Shown one piece after another: positions 1 to 7,622 of a stretch of DNA of 40,390 nucleotides. The number at the start of each line of letters is the position of its first letter. Within the stretch, counting starts at the first letter, position 1. The stretch is from Singulisphaera sp. GP187. Its GTDB lineage: Bacteria > Planctomycetota > Phycisphaerae > Phycisphaerales > SM1A02. The stretch covers positions 1 through 40,390 of the forward strand of contig CAMAXY010000021.1 of assembly GCA_945862215.1 (NCBI GenBank), read 5' to 3'. The notes under the pieces were generated by a model that did not search any database, was not told where the DNA came from, and saw nothing but the letters and a program-made list of their open reading frames with translations. Both the position numbers and the translations under genes were made by a program.

Positions 1-548
1 GTTCCAATGCGAATTCCTTCCTCTGAGAATGTCCGAACACCGTTGGAGCCAGAAACAGAACCGGCAGGACCTTTGCCATAATAAAGTGGCTCTCCCTCAT
101 TCACGACTTGATAAAAAAGCGTTTCTTTCTCGACCTTTGCGCCTTCCCAGTGCACGAGAATTCTCCCGCTGTCATCTTCGACTTCAAGCGCAGTTTGATC
201 AAGACTGTCGGCAACAACATCAGAGCCATGATCGGTCACAACCTTCGTTGTCGTATTGCCCTTGCTGTCCGTACTTGTCACCGTGCGACGCCGAGTCCAA
301 TGCTCCGAGACTGTCCATGAAAAACAAACGCAAGGCGACTCGCAGAGATAACCAATCACGGGATTGCGCGCGACGGCATTCCCCTTGATTTCAACATCTC
401 CTACAAAGACACCTCCAATCGGCGTCGTGGGCATCGCACGCAAGATTGCACGGCGACGAAATCGTCGCAGCGAAAAGAAAACGAAGAGCAGCGAGAAAAA
501 CGCGCTCGCAATGACAATCCACATACGCGTGGATTCGTCACTTGTCAT
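1..548 (-). CDS. GIDE-domain membrane-associated protein, partial (C-terminus beyond window)
   Basis: The reading frame is open from an ATG at 548 to the window edge (182 codons). It begins inside the stop codon of the upstream permease gene (ATGA overlap), which points to coupled translation. After a short N-terminus there is one membrane segment at about residues 9-27, followed by a basic stretch (RRFRRR). Next comes a beta-rich region with G-x-V-F-V-G-D-V-E-I-K-G, then ESPCVCFSWTVSEHW, then a T/K-rich loop. The spacing 'small domain, P-C-V-C-x-x-W-x-V, E' resembles the GIDE domain (the MUL1/MAPL type), which in bacteria occurs without proven ubiquitin-ligase activity. The missing C-terminus would show whether a second membrane segment or a RING-like zinc module is present. 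The GIDE call is from motif memory, so moderate confidence; that the gene is real is much surer. Confidence 0.6.
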   Translation of the reverse strand, partial: MTSDESTRMWIVIASAFFSLLFVFFSLRRFRRRAILRAMPTTPIGGVFVGDVEIKGNAVARNPVIGYLCESPCVCFSWTVSEHWTRRRTVTSTDSKGNTTTKVVTDHGSDVVADSLDQTALEVEDDSGRILVHWEGAKVEKETLFYQVVNEGEPLYYGKGPAGSVSGSNGVRTFSEEGIRIG

Positions 549-2356
549 GATGTACCAGTCAAGCGGCGCACGGTCATCATGAAACTCGACTTGATCGAGG
601 AATGCAGCCCATACACGATTGCACAGTACAAAATAGACGCGAAGAGAGATCCACCAAGAAGCGACCAGCGTCTGCCGGCGGCAGATTCCAAACTTCCAGA
701 GATCATCATGCCAGGCTCGATCGCTGAAAGAGCAAGGTTCATCGGACTTGCGGCATTGATCATCGCTCCTCCGTATGGAATTGAACCGCCGATCGACCAA
801 CCGCACAATCCAATCGATCCGCCAATAATTGCTACCACTCCTGTCGCTCCAACGACTGATCCGATTGTTCCTTTGCTCTTGACCGACCACTGCAAACCGA
901 CCATCACGCAGAGTGCCGTGAATGAAGTCAACACGATCGGAAGTGCAATCGCCACTTCAGGCAGCACAATTGGAACGGACACTTTGCCAGTACCGACGAT
1001 TTCCGAAACCATCAAATTTGCACCACTACCAAATCCATTGGTGATGCAATAGAAGGAAGCAATGCCAAGTGTTGCGCATGGCACCGCGATCAGCGGAAGC
1101 AAATACTGCACTAAACCACGTAGTTTTCCTGTGATATATGCACCAGGTTGAATTGGAGTCGTCAGCAGAATGTCCAGCGATTTATCTTCGCGTTCGCGAC
1201 TGACCGCAGTCGCGCTCAAATTGAGTGCAGTGAGAATTACAACCAATATCTCAGCGCCTATGACAGATGCGAGAGCCAACCGAGTCTGCAAAGCATTCAG
1301 AGTTCCAGAACGCGAGAGCAAGACGATGACAAATCCAATCGAGATTGCAAAAGAAATGAAGACCCACCGAATTGTTTTTGCACTCATTGTTTGGCTTCTC
1401 GAATGAAGTTCACGCCATGCAATGGGACTTGATCCAACGCGTCGCGGGTCGCGACCCGAATCGCCACCGAGTCCCTTCGCGCCACCGCTGATCAGTGCGC
1501 CACCGAGAATGCGAACGCGCAGAGTTGAATATGCGATCAAGAAAATCGAAAGCAGAGTGAAGAACCATAACTGCGATGCGACTGGCGAACCAAGCCACAT
1601 GCGCTGCGGCCATAAATATCCAGTACCAGCGAAATCCCTCGGGACGTACACGTTCGAATCGAGCAGTACTTGTAATGTCAAGAATGGATTGAGTGGAGTC
1701 ATCCATGTTGTAAAGACTGCATCGCTTCCCACTGCGATTGGCGTTTGCAGTGCAAGGTCCAACGAATATGTTGCAAATAGAAAAAGAATGACGGCGCAAT
1801 AGAACACGAACACAGATCGACGACCACCCGTGCGCGTCACACTCAATGTGATTGCGATTGTTCCCATCACCAGCGCGCTCGATGCAGATATTGCATAACT
1901 CTCGATGATCGCAGAGCCTGGAACACCACCGAAGAGTTGTGTCACGGCGAAAAGAGGAAAAGTACTGATCAAAAGTGCGAGAACAAAAAACAATCGGCCA
2001 AATAAATTTCCGAGCACGATCTGCAATGAACTGAGTGGAGACGTCAGCATCACATCCCATGTTTGCTGATTCGATTCTTGCGCTATTGCGCCACCCATAA
2101 AAATCGGCGCCAGAATGCAAATCAGAAAGACCTGCCCGAAACTGACAATCGAGAATGCCCGCGCGCCGCTCTGCGACAATTCGCGAAGAGTCGTGCCCGA
2201 CCCAATGAGGGCGACCAGCAGGACCATCACCATAAGTGCTAAATATCCTGAACGAATCATCAGATGGCGAGTGCGACAAGATCCCCCTTGAACCAAGCGA
2301 AGCGCGATTGGGTTCAAAGGAAGAACCTGCAGAATGCGCATAAAGGGCCCGCTCAT
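545..2356 (-). CDS. ABC-2 type transporter permease, two fused membrane domains
   Basis: A 603-residue, very hydrophobic protein with about 12 predicted membrane helices. It has two similar halves. Each contains the ABC-2 signature in which a small cytoplasmic patch (QESNQQTWDVMLTSPLSSLQ near residue 95; SREREDKSLDILLTTPIQPG near residue 380) is followed by a helix pair (GNLFGRLFF; GKLRGLVQYLL). Such proteins form the membrane channel of ABC exporters and need a separate ATPase, which is not encoded in this window. The stop overlaps the start of the GIDE-domain gene. The start is uncertain: the ATG at 2356 has no clear ribosome binding site, and a second in-frame ATG lies at 2341. The substrate cannot be read from sequence. 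Confidence 0.85.
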   Translation of the reverse strand: MSGPFMRILQVLPLNPIALRLVQGGSCRTRHLMIRSGYLALMVMVLLVALIGSGTTLRELSQSGARAFSIVSFGQVFLICILAPIFMGGAIAQESNQQTWDVMLTSPLSSLQIVLGNLFGRLFFVLALLISTFPLFAVTQLFGGVPGSAIIESYAISASSALVMGTIAITLSVTRTGGRRSVFVFYCAVILFLFATYSLDLALQTPIAVGSDAVFTTWMTPLNPFLTLQVLLDSNVYVPRDFAGTGYLWPQRMWLGSPVASQLWFFTLLSIFLIAYSTLRVRILGGALISGGAKGLGGDSGRDPRRVGSSPIAWRELHSRSQTMSAKTIRWVFISFAISIGFVIVLLSRSGTLNALQTRLALASVIGAEILVVILTALNLSATAVSREREDKSLDILLTTPIQPGAYITGKLRGLVQYLLPLIAVPCATLGIASFYCITNGFGSGANLMVSEIVGTGKVSVPIVLPEVAIALPIVLTSFTALCVMVGLQWSVKSKGTIGSVVGATGVVAIIGGSIGLCGWSIGGSIPYGGAMINAASPMNLALSAIEPGMMISGSLESAAGRRWSLLGGSLFASILYCAIVYGLHSSIKSSFMMTVRRLTGTS

Positions 2357-2680
2357 TGAATCTTGATGATAACTGCCGTTGACGCTACCCCCGACTGGCG
2401 AATACTCTCATGATGCTGCGGCACTCTGCCGTCGGCACTTTTTCACCCGCTCTCCCCGACAGCAGTCGGTGAGGTAGGAAATTCGGGACACTCCCCCGAC
2501 GAACTCGCAAGGGTTCGTATAGATCTGACGCGCTGATTCTCGACTGACTCCTCATTTGTGATCTGAACTCTTTGAAACAGGATTCCCGAAACTGAACGAT
2601 TCAAACTGCGCCTGATTTCCTGCCTGCATCCGACTGTCATTGTCGATTTGGGATTACGCCCTTTGAAAGGGGTCCCCGTT
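2357..2680. other. Intergenic leader between the permease gene and rny
   Basis: About 320 bases between two divergent genes, without a convincing coding frame. It holds several small perfect hairpins on the plus strand: CGGCA-CTC-TGCCG at 2419-2431, CCGAC-AGCA-GTCGG at 2456-2469 and CGAAC-8 nt-GTTCG near 2499-2516. A possible -10 element, TATAGAT, lies at 2518-2524 with only a poor -35 match 17 bases upstream. If used, it would give the rny transcript a leader of about 150 nt. The ribosome binding site for rny (GAAAGGGG, 2665-2672) sits 8 bases before the ATG and is part of a small GGGGTCCCC palindrome. I do not recognise a named RNA family here. Confidence 0.35.
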
Positions 2681-4270
2681 ATGACAGGACAGACTGATTT
2701 GATCAACCTGACATTTGTCGAAGTGCTGCTTCTTGCAGGCGCATTATTTCTCGGACTCGTTTGCGGCGGCATCGCAATCAGCTTGTACACAGGCAGAAGT
2801 CTTCGAAGAGCCAAACAGCAGGCCGAAGAAGTGATCCGAAGCGCAGAGTCCACGGCAAGTAATCGTGCCAAAGACATTCAGCTTGCCGCTCAGAAACAAG
2901 CGGCGGAGCGAAGAAGCGAAGTCGACCGCGAAGTGAAACTCGCTTTGCAAAGTATGCAAGAGAGTCAAGTCAGAACTCAGAAAATTCAGGAAACACTCGA
3001 GCGCAAACTCGAGCACATCAATGACCGCGAAGTTCGGCTCGACCAACAAGACAAAGCGAATAATGTACGACAAGCAGAACTGGCACAAGCCCTCACCACC
3101 GTCACGCAGGAAAGGGAATCGATCCAGCGTCGACTCTCCGAAATTGCTGGCCTAACAGTCGAACAAGCGCGCGAGATTTTCTTGGAAGATGTTCGTAACA
3201 ACAGTATGCGACAGGCCGCCGTGGTCGAGCACAAAATCATTACCGAAGCAGAAGCGAAAGCCGGCGAGCGCGCGAGAGAAATCACTCTGATGGCAATCCA
3301 GCGTTATGCCGCAGAAACCGTGTCAGATTCGACCATTCGCAGCGTCAAGATCCCCAGCGAAGAAATGAAGGGGCGCATCATTGGACGCGAAGGCCGCAAC
3401 ATTCGAGCAATTGAAAAGTTGACTGGCGTTGACATTCTCATCGATGACACGCCTGGCGTGATCAGCGTTTCTTGCTTCGATCGTGTGCGTCAAGCCATTG
3501 CGGCAGAGACCTTGCAGAAGTTAGTTGCAGACGGACGCGTTCATCCATCGCGTGTCGAGGAAGTCGTCGAGCAAGTTCGCAAGGACATTCATCAGCGCAT
3601 CATTCAGCATGGAACCGAAGCTGCGCTCGAAGCAGACATTCGTGGATTAAATCCCAAGATCATTGAGGCAATGGGCAAGTTGCACTTCCGCACGAGTTAT
3701 GGCCAGAACGTGCTGCGACATTCTTTAGAAGTTGCGTTTCTTTCGCAGCTGATTGCTGATCAACTTGGGCTCAATGGCGCGATCGCTCGCCGCGCAGGAT
3801 TTCTGCATGACATCGGCAAAGCGATGGATCATGAGATTGAAGGTGGGCATCCAGCGATCGGCATGGAATTCGCGGCACGTCATGGCGAAAAAACAGATGC
3901 TGTCTTGAATGCGATTGGTGGACATCACTCTGATATTCCGCCGACAACTCCGTACACCCCAATTGTGATGGCGGCCGACGCGCTCTCTGGCGCACGACCT
4001 GGAGCGCGACGCGAGTCGATGGAGCTTTACATCAAACGCCTCGAACAACTCGAAGCGATTGCGCGTGAGCAACCTTCCGTGACTGAAGCTTTCGCCGTGC
4101 AGGCGGGACGAGAAATTCGCGTCATCGTCGACGCTCGCAAAGCCGATGATGCGACAACACACATGATTGCCGCAGCGATTGCCAAGCGCGTCGAAGATGA
4201 GATGACATTCCCTGGCGAGATCAAGGTCTCGGTGCTTCGTGAAGTCCGAGCCGAAGCTGTTGCGAGATAG
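2681..4270 (+). CDS. rny: Ribonuclease Y
   Basis: A 529-residue endoribonuclease that starts mRNA decay from the inner membrane. In order it shows: an N-terminal membrane helix (about residues 12-34); a long charged coiled coil (about 40-210); a KH RNA-binding domain with the GxxG loop GREG at 235-238; and an HD phosphohydrolase domain with H347, H376-D377 in FLHDIGKA, and further histidines (H384, H390, H415-H416) as metal ligands. The length fits the family. I chose the ATG at 2681 because GAAAGGGG lies 8 bases upstream; a TTG at 2648 would add 11 residues with no ribosome site. The TM2 gene follows after 23 bases and rsmA overlaps that, so the three are probably one transcript. Confidence 0.96.
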   Translation: MTGQTDLINLTFVEVLLLAGALFLGLVCGGIAISLYTGRSLRRAKQQAEEVIRSAESTASNRAKDIQLAAQKQAAERRSEVDREVKLALQSMQESQVRTQKIQETLERKLEHINDREVRLDQQDKANNVRQAELAQALTTVTQERESIQRRLSEIAGLTVEQAREIFLEDVRNNSMRQAAVVEHKIITEAEAKAGERAREITLMAIQRYAAETVSDSTIRSVKIPSEEMKGRIIGREGRNIRAIEKLTGVDILIDDTPGVISVSCFDRVRQAIAAETLQKLVADGRVHPSRVEEVVEQVRKDIHQRIIQHGTEAALEADIRGLNPKIIEAMGKLHFRTSYGQNVLRHSLEVAFLSQLIADQLGLNGAIARRAGFLHDIGKAMDHEIEGGHPAIGMEFAARHGEKTDAVLNAIGGHHSDIPPTTPYTPIVMAADALSGARPGARRESMELYIKRLEQLEAIAREQPSVTEAFAVQAGREIRVIVDARKADDATTHMIAAAIAKRVEDEMTFPGEIKVSVLREVRAEAVAR

Positions 4271-4293
4271 ACTGCATTTCTGAGGAATCAACT

Positions 4294-4647
4294 ATGGATG
4301 AAACTCCACAGAATCAAACTCCCCCCCCATTTTCGAATGCGATTCCCTCAGCATTCACTGCGGCCCAAATCGAAATAGCCAAGAGCAAGAAGGTCGCTGC
4401 TGGTGTTCTTGGAATTCTGCTTGGAGCATTAGGAATTCACAAGTTTGTGCTTGGATATCAGTTGGCAGGAATCATTATGTTGGGGGTGACGATTGTTGGT
4501 TCTGTGATTACTGCCTGTTTCTGCCTTCCAGGATCAGGTGCAGTCGTGATGGCGATCATCGGCATCGTCGAAGGCATCACCTATCTCACCAAGAGCGATG
4601 AAGAATTCTGCCGAACCTATATCGTCAATCGACGCGAGTGGTTTTAA
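4294..4647 (+). CDS. TM2 domain membrane protein
   Basis: A 117-residue protein. A 30-residue polar N-terminus precedes the lysine-rich entry KSKKVAAGVLG. Two membrane helices follow, with the TM2 signature G-x-L-G-I-H-K-F-x-L-G-Y between them (about residues 44-60) and G-I-V-E-G at the end of the second hydrophobic block. TM2 proteins are small inner-membrane proteins without an assigned biochemical role in bacteria. TGAGGA lies 7 bases before the ATG. The gene sits between rny and rsmA, 23 bases after the first and overlapping the second by 10 bases if the upstream GTG of rsmA is used, so it is almost certainly co-transcribed. Whether it works with membrane-bound RNase Y is only a guess from position. 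Confidence 0.88.
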   Translation: MDETPQNQTPPPFSNAIPSAFTAAQIEIAKSKKVAAGVLGILLGALGIHKFVLGYQLAGIIMLGVTIVGSVITACFCLPGSGAVVMAIIGIVEGITYLTKSDEEFCRTYIVNRREWF

Positions 4648-5483
4648 GCGACATCGTGCAGACGCTCAGTGAAATTCGCGCGATGCTGGATGTTCGAGGC
4701 ATTCATCCAAGGCATCGATTCGGCCAAAACTTTCTGCATGATCACAATCAGATTCGCCGGATCATCGCGCGCGCTGGCGTGAAGCAAGGTGATTGTGTGC
4801 TTGAAGTCGGCCCTGGTACTGGCGCACTGACCGAAGCACTTGTGGAAGTCGGCGCAAACATTGTTGCATGCGAAATCGATCGAGACATGGCGGCGATTCT
4901 GACAGATCGGGTCATTGCTCGCGCTCCAGAACAAGTCTCGTTGATTGTTGCGGATTGCCTCGATGGGAAACACAAACTTTCTGAAGAATTGATGGCGGAA
5001 ATCGATCGCCGCTTCGGGGGCAAACCCTTCAAACTTGTGGCGAATCTGCCTTATCAAGCTGCGACTCCATTGATCATTCTCTTGATGACAACACGGCGCG
5101 ATTGCATCGGACAATATGCAACCATCCAACGCGAAGTTGCACAGCGATTGATCGCCTCGCCACGATGTGGAGAGTACGGACCTCTTTCGATCCTTTCGCA
5201 TTTGCTCAGTCGCACCGAAATATTTGCCGAACTTCCACCTTCATGTTTTTGGCCATCGCCCGAAGTGACGAGTTCGATGATTGCGATTGAACAACTTGAA
5301 CAACCTCCGACATTCGATGTCGCTGCACTCAGCGCATTCATGCAAACGCTTTTTAACAAGCGGCGCAAACAACTCGGAGCGATACTCGGTCGCAGCGGAA
5401 CATGGCCCACGGGTATCGAACCAACCATGCGTCCAGAAGAACTTGCGCCAGAACAAGTTGTTCAATTGATGCACGCACGCTGA
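4638..5483 (+). CDS. rsmA: 16S rRNA (adenine1518-N6/adenine1519-N6)-dimethyltransferase
   Basis: RsmA (KsgA) dimethylates two adjacent adenines in the 3' hairpin of 16S rRNA, using S-adenosylmethionine, late in small-subunit assembly. The sequence shows the N-terminal R-F-G-Q-N-F-L motif, SAM motif I VLEVGPGTG, the acidic end of strand two (ACEID), and the catalytic NLPY motif. The C-terminal helical domain has FNKRRKQL. Length is typical (about 275-281). Two GTG starts are possible: 4638, overlapping the TM2 stop, and 4656, which gives MQTLSEIRAML and looks more like related proteins. Neither has a strong ribosome site, as expected for a coupled gene. The longer one is listed. Confidence 0.94.
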   Translation: MVLSDIVQTLSEIRAMLDVRGIHPRHRFGQNFLHDHNQIRRIIARAGVKQGDCVLEVGPGTGALTEALVEVGANIVACEIDRDMAAILTDRVIARAPEQVSLIVADCLDGKHKLSEELMAEIDRRFGGKPFKLVANLPYQAATPLIILLMTTRRDCIGQYATIQREVAQRLIASPRCGEYGPLSILSHLLSRTEIFAELPPSCFWPSPEVTSSMIAIEQLEQPPTFDVAALSAFMQTLFNKRRKQLGAILGRSGTWPTGIEPTMRPEELAPEQVVQLMHAR

Positions 5484-5782
5484 ATTTCGGTGGATGGGCT
5501 CGTAAATGGTTCGTGAAGTTTGTTGGCGAATCAAATTCTCGCTCGAACGTTTTTCAGATCCGTCGCGTATTCGTTTAAGTATCCAGCGGTTGGAAAGTTC
5601 TCTCGGGCGAGTTCCGCAGGCGGCCGACGGAACTTGCAATAAAATTTCGCAAACCAGATCGTGTCGGTCGCCGAGGACTGTCTGAGCCCCGAGAGGACTT
5701 TTCACGGCTGCTCACTTATGCATTCCCGCGGCTGCATCCCTGGCTGTGTCCGTGACCGTGCTCGCGTCTGTCGCTCAAACTC
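5484..5782. other. Intergenic gap with a long hairpin, no gene seen
   Basis: Three hundred bases between the convergent ends of rsmA and a membrane-protein gene. I see no convincing coding frame. The clearest structure is a 10-bp stem at about 5607-5637 (GCGAGTTCCG pairing with CGGAACTTGC, one G-U pair, 11-base loop). No run of T follows on either strand, so it does not look like a simple terminator. The region around 5660-5740 also has short self-complementary pieces. I compared it mentally with RNase P RNA, SRP RNA and 6S RNA and could not match their conserved blocks. Confidence 0.3.
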
Positions 5783-6616
5783 TCAACCCCGCGCCGAACG
5801 CATCGAATACATCAACGGCACCGTAACAAACGAAACCGCAAGAATCCACGCTGCAATCAAACCAAGAATCGGCCCCAGCAGCGGAAAGAGCCAGATCGTC
5901 ATCAACGCAAAAAAACCAACGCTCGTCGCCCCCATCACCATCGGCGCAACCGCCCCAACAGGCACTTCGTCTCCTTGTGAAATCCATGTCCCCACCATCG
6001 TCGTCAGAAAAATCGCAGGAAATGCGCTCACCAGCCCGCCGATTACAGGCATTCCACTCTTGGCAATCATCAATGCAATGCAGATCGCAATCGACGATGC
6101 GAGACCACGCAAAAACAATTGAAGAGGACTCACTTTGCGCTTCCCACGTGGCGCATCAACTTTCTCACGCAATAGAAAAAGTCCAAGCATCAGCGTTGTA
6201 AGAATCGCACAAACACCCCACACGATTGCGCCGCCTGGAGATGGATCCACTCTTCGCTGAATCTCCGCAACGATCGCCGCAAATAATAACCAGGCAGCAA
6301 CAGAGACGATCGATGTCACTATCAACCTCGATGTCGAGGTAAATGCGTGCAATCGCTTTGGCAAGATGCGCCAAAGTGCAAGAAATCCTGCAGAAACAAG
6401 CATTCCCACGGGAATGACTGCCATTGCCTTCAAGAATCCAACTCCCTGATCAACTTCATAAAATCCAAGAGTCGCAGGAAGAACTGTCGAAGGAATAGTT
6501 GCGATGGCCCCGCCTTTGCGCCCGCCAAATTTTTCGACGACGACGCTTGCGATCACCGCAATCAGACCAGCGCAGATTGAAGGAACGATCACTTCACGAA
6601 TTGAACTTGCGTTCAT
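5783..6616 (-). CDS. Integral membrane protein with an internal repeat, function unknown
   Basis: A 277-residue protein with eight to ten hydrophobic segments. The ATG at 6616 overlaps the TGA of the GAF gene by one base (TGATG), so translation is probably coupled; a longer frame to 6676 would overlap that gene and is less likely. The two halves look related. Near residue 30 there is G-G-R-K-G-G-A-I-A-T-I-P-S-T, and near residue 192 there is G-M-P-V-I-G-G-L-V-S-A-F-P-A-I. Each is followed by a hydrophobic stretch with a G-at-the-turn pattern. The layout recalls small DUF3147-like permease proteins present in tandem. I cannot name a substrate. Confidence 0.75.
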   Translation of the reverse strand: MNASSIREVIVPSICAGLIAVIASVVVEKFGGRKGGAIATIPSTVLPATLGFYEVDQGVGFLKAMAVIPVGMLVSAGFLALWRILPKRLHAFTSTSRLIVTSIVSVAAWLLFAAIVAEIQRRVDPSPGGAIVWGVCAILTTLMLGLFLLREKVDAPRGKRKVSPLQLFLRGLASSIAICIALMIAKSGMPVIGGLVSAFPAIFLTTMVGTWISQGDEVPVGAVAPMVMGATSVGFFALMTIWLFPLLGPILGLIAAWILAVSFVTVPLMYSMRSARG

Positions 6617-7113
6617 CACGCTGTGTGATCCAACTGCGGCGACGCGCCAAGCAATTCTGCAACTGCGCGTCCACACTCAAGAAGGGCCACCGTTTCCTCT
6701 GGCGAATATTCGCGTGGCGAAAATGTTGCGACACCGAGTACTCCGATGATCTCGCCGCCGTTGGCTCCACCAAAACATGGAACTGTGATTGCGCCTTCCA
6801 TTCCAGTTGCACGTGCTCCAGGGCGAACATCACCTGAAGTATCGGTCTGCAAATTACAAACTGTCACTGGTCCACGTCGCTGCGCTGCGAGTCCAGCCAA
6901 TCCTTTGCCAACTTCAATCTTACGAATTGCATCCATCACTGGCGGCGGAAAATTTCCGACGATCGCGATCAGATCCAGAAATCCGTCAGGCCCAATTCGG
7001 TGCAGCGTGCCAGTGTTTGCAATAAAAAGGTGAACAATCGATTCGAGTGCGACTTTTGAATTCGATGACTTGCCAAGTTCTGCGAGCCACTGCGGAGAAG
7101 GTGCGTTCATCAC
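6616..7113 (-). CDS. GAF domain protein
   Basis: A 165-residue single-domain protein. Residues about 20-155 have the GAF pattern: HLFIANTGTLHRIGPDG, then the helix and turn KIEVGKGLAGLAAQRRGPVTVCNLQTD, then the strand EGAITVPCF and the G-E-I-I-G-V-L-G-V-A strand with the E-E-T-V-A-L-L-E helix. GAF domains bind small molecules or act as redox sensors; free-standing ones include methionine sulfoxide reductase C types. The conserved cysteine pattern of fRMsr is not clear here, although C86 and C114 by my count are present. It is the first gene of a two-gene unit with the membrane protein and is divergent from the cupin gene, with 25 bases between the starts. Confidence 0.8.
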   Translation of the reverse strand: MMNAPSPQWLAELGKSSNSKVALESIVHLFIANTGTLHRIGPDGFLDLIAIVGNFPPPVMDAIRKIEVGKGLAGLAAQRRGPVTVCNLQTDTSGDVRPGARATGMEGAITVPCFGGANGGEIIGVLGVATFSPREYSPEETVALLECGRAVAELLGASPQLDHTA

Positions 7114-7138
7114 TACAGAATAGGTCTATATTGCAAAG

Positions 7139-7618
7139 ATGCGATCAATCGATTCTCTCACCGCTGAAGAACTTGCGAAGTCACTGAATCTTTTGCCGCA
7201 TCCTGAAGGCGGTTGGTATCGCGAAACGCACCGATCCGAGTTGATGGTCTCGACGATCGAATCACAAACGCCAAGAGCTGCATGCACCGTGATCTATTTT
7301 CTTCTCGCGCATGGACAACAGAATCATTGGCACAGAATTGATTCTGATGAACTTTGGCTTTGGCACGCAGGAGGAGATATGGAAATCTCGATTGCTCCCA
7401 AAGATGCGCCCATTGGTCATGTCACCACTCAACGTATCGGGTCAAATCCGGATGAAGGTGTCTTCCCACAAGCGTTCGTCAAAGTCGGCTCCTGGCAATC
7501 CGCACGCTCGCTTGGAAATTGGTCGCTTGTCTCGTGCATTGTTGCGCCGGGATTTGAATGGTCTGGATTTATTCTCGCTCCAACAGGTTGGGATCCCAGC
7601 CACCCTCAACCTGCGTAA
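7139..7618 (+). CDS. Cupin domain protein, Cupin_5 (DUF985) family
   Basis: A 159-residue protein that matches the Cupin_5 pattern almost end to end: L-N-L-L-P-H-P-E-G-G-W-Y-R-E-T at about 16-30, T-V-I-Y-F-L-L, then N-H-W-H-R-I-D-S-D-E-L-W at about 62-73, and W-S-L-V-S-C-I-V-A-P-G-F-E-W-S-G-F near the end. The HxH and E residues are the expected metal-binding positions of the beta barrel. Family members have been linked to sugar epimerisation, but the substrate is not established. The gene stops 4 bases before the convergent asnB gene ends, leaving no room for a terminator between them. Confidence 0.88.
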   Translation: MRSIDSLTAEELAKSLNLLPHPEGGWYRETHRSELMVSTIESQTPRAACTVIYFLLAHGQQNHWHRIDSDELWLWHAGGDMEISIAPKDAPIGHVTTQRIGSNPDEGVFPQAFVKVGSWQSARSLGNWSLVSCIVAPGFEWSGFILAPTGWDPSHPQPA

Positions 7619-7622
7619 TTTT

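Noticed and set aside
1410-2279. 289-codon minus-strand frame inside the permease gene
   Set aside because: Cys/Arg/Trp-rich out-of-frame translation of a clear membrane protein gene.
5505-5545. Possible third copy of the asnS-side repeat (GGTTCGTGAAGTTTG)
   Set aside because: Only the core GGTTCGTG-AG-TT is shared; the rest of the 59-bp unit is not recognisable.
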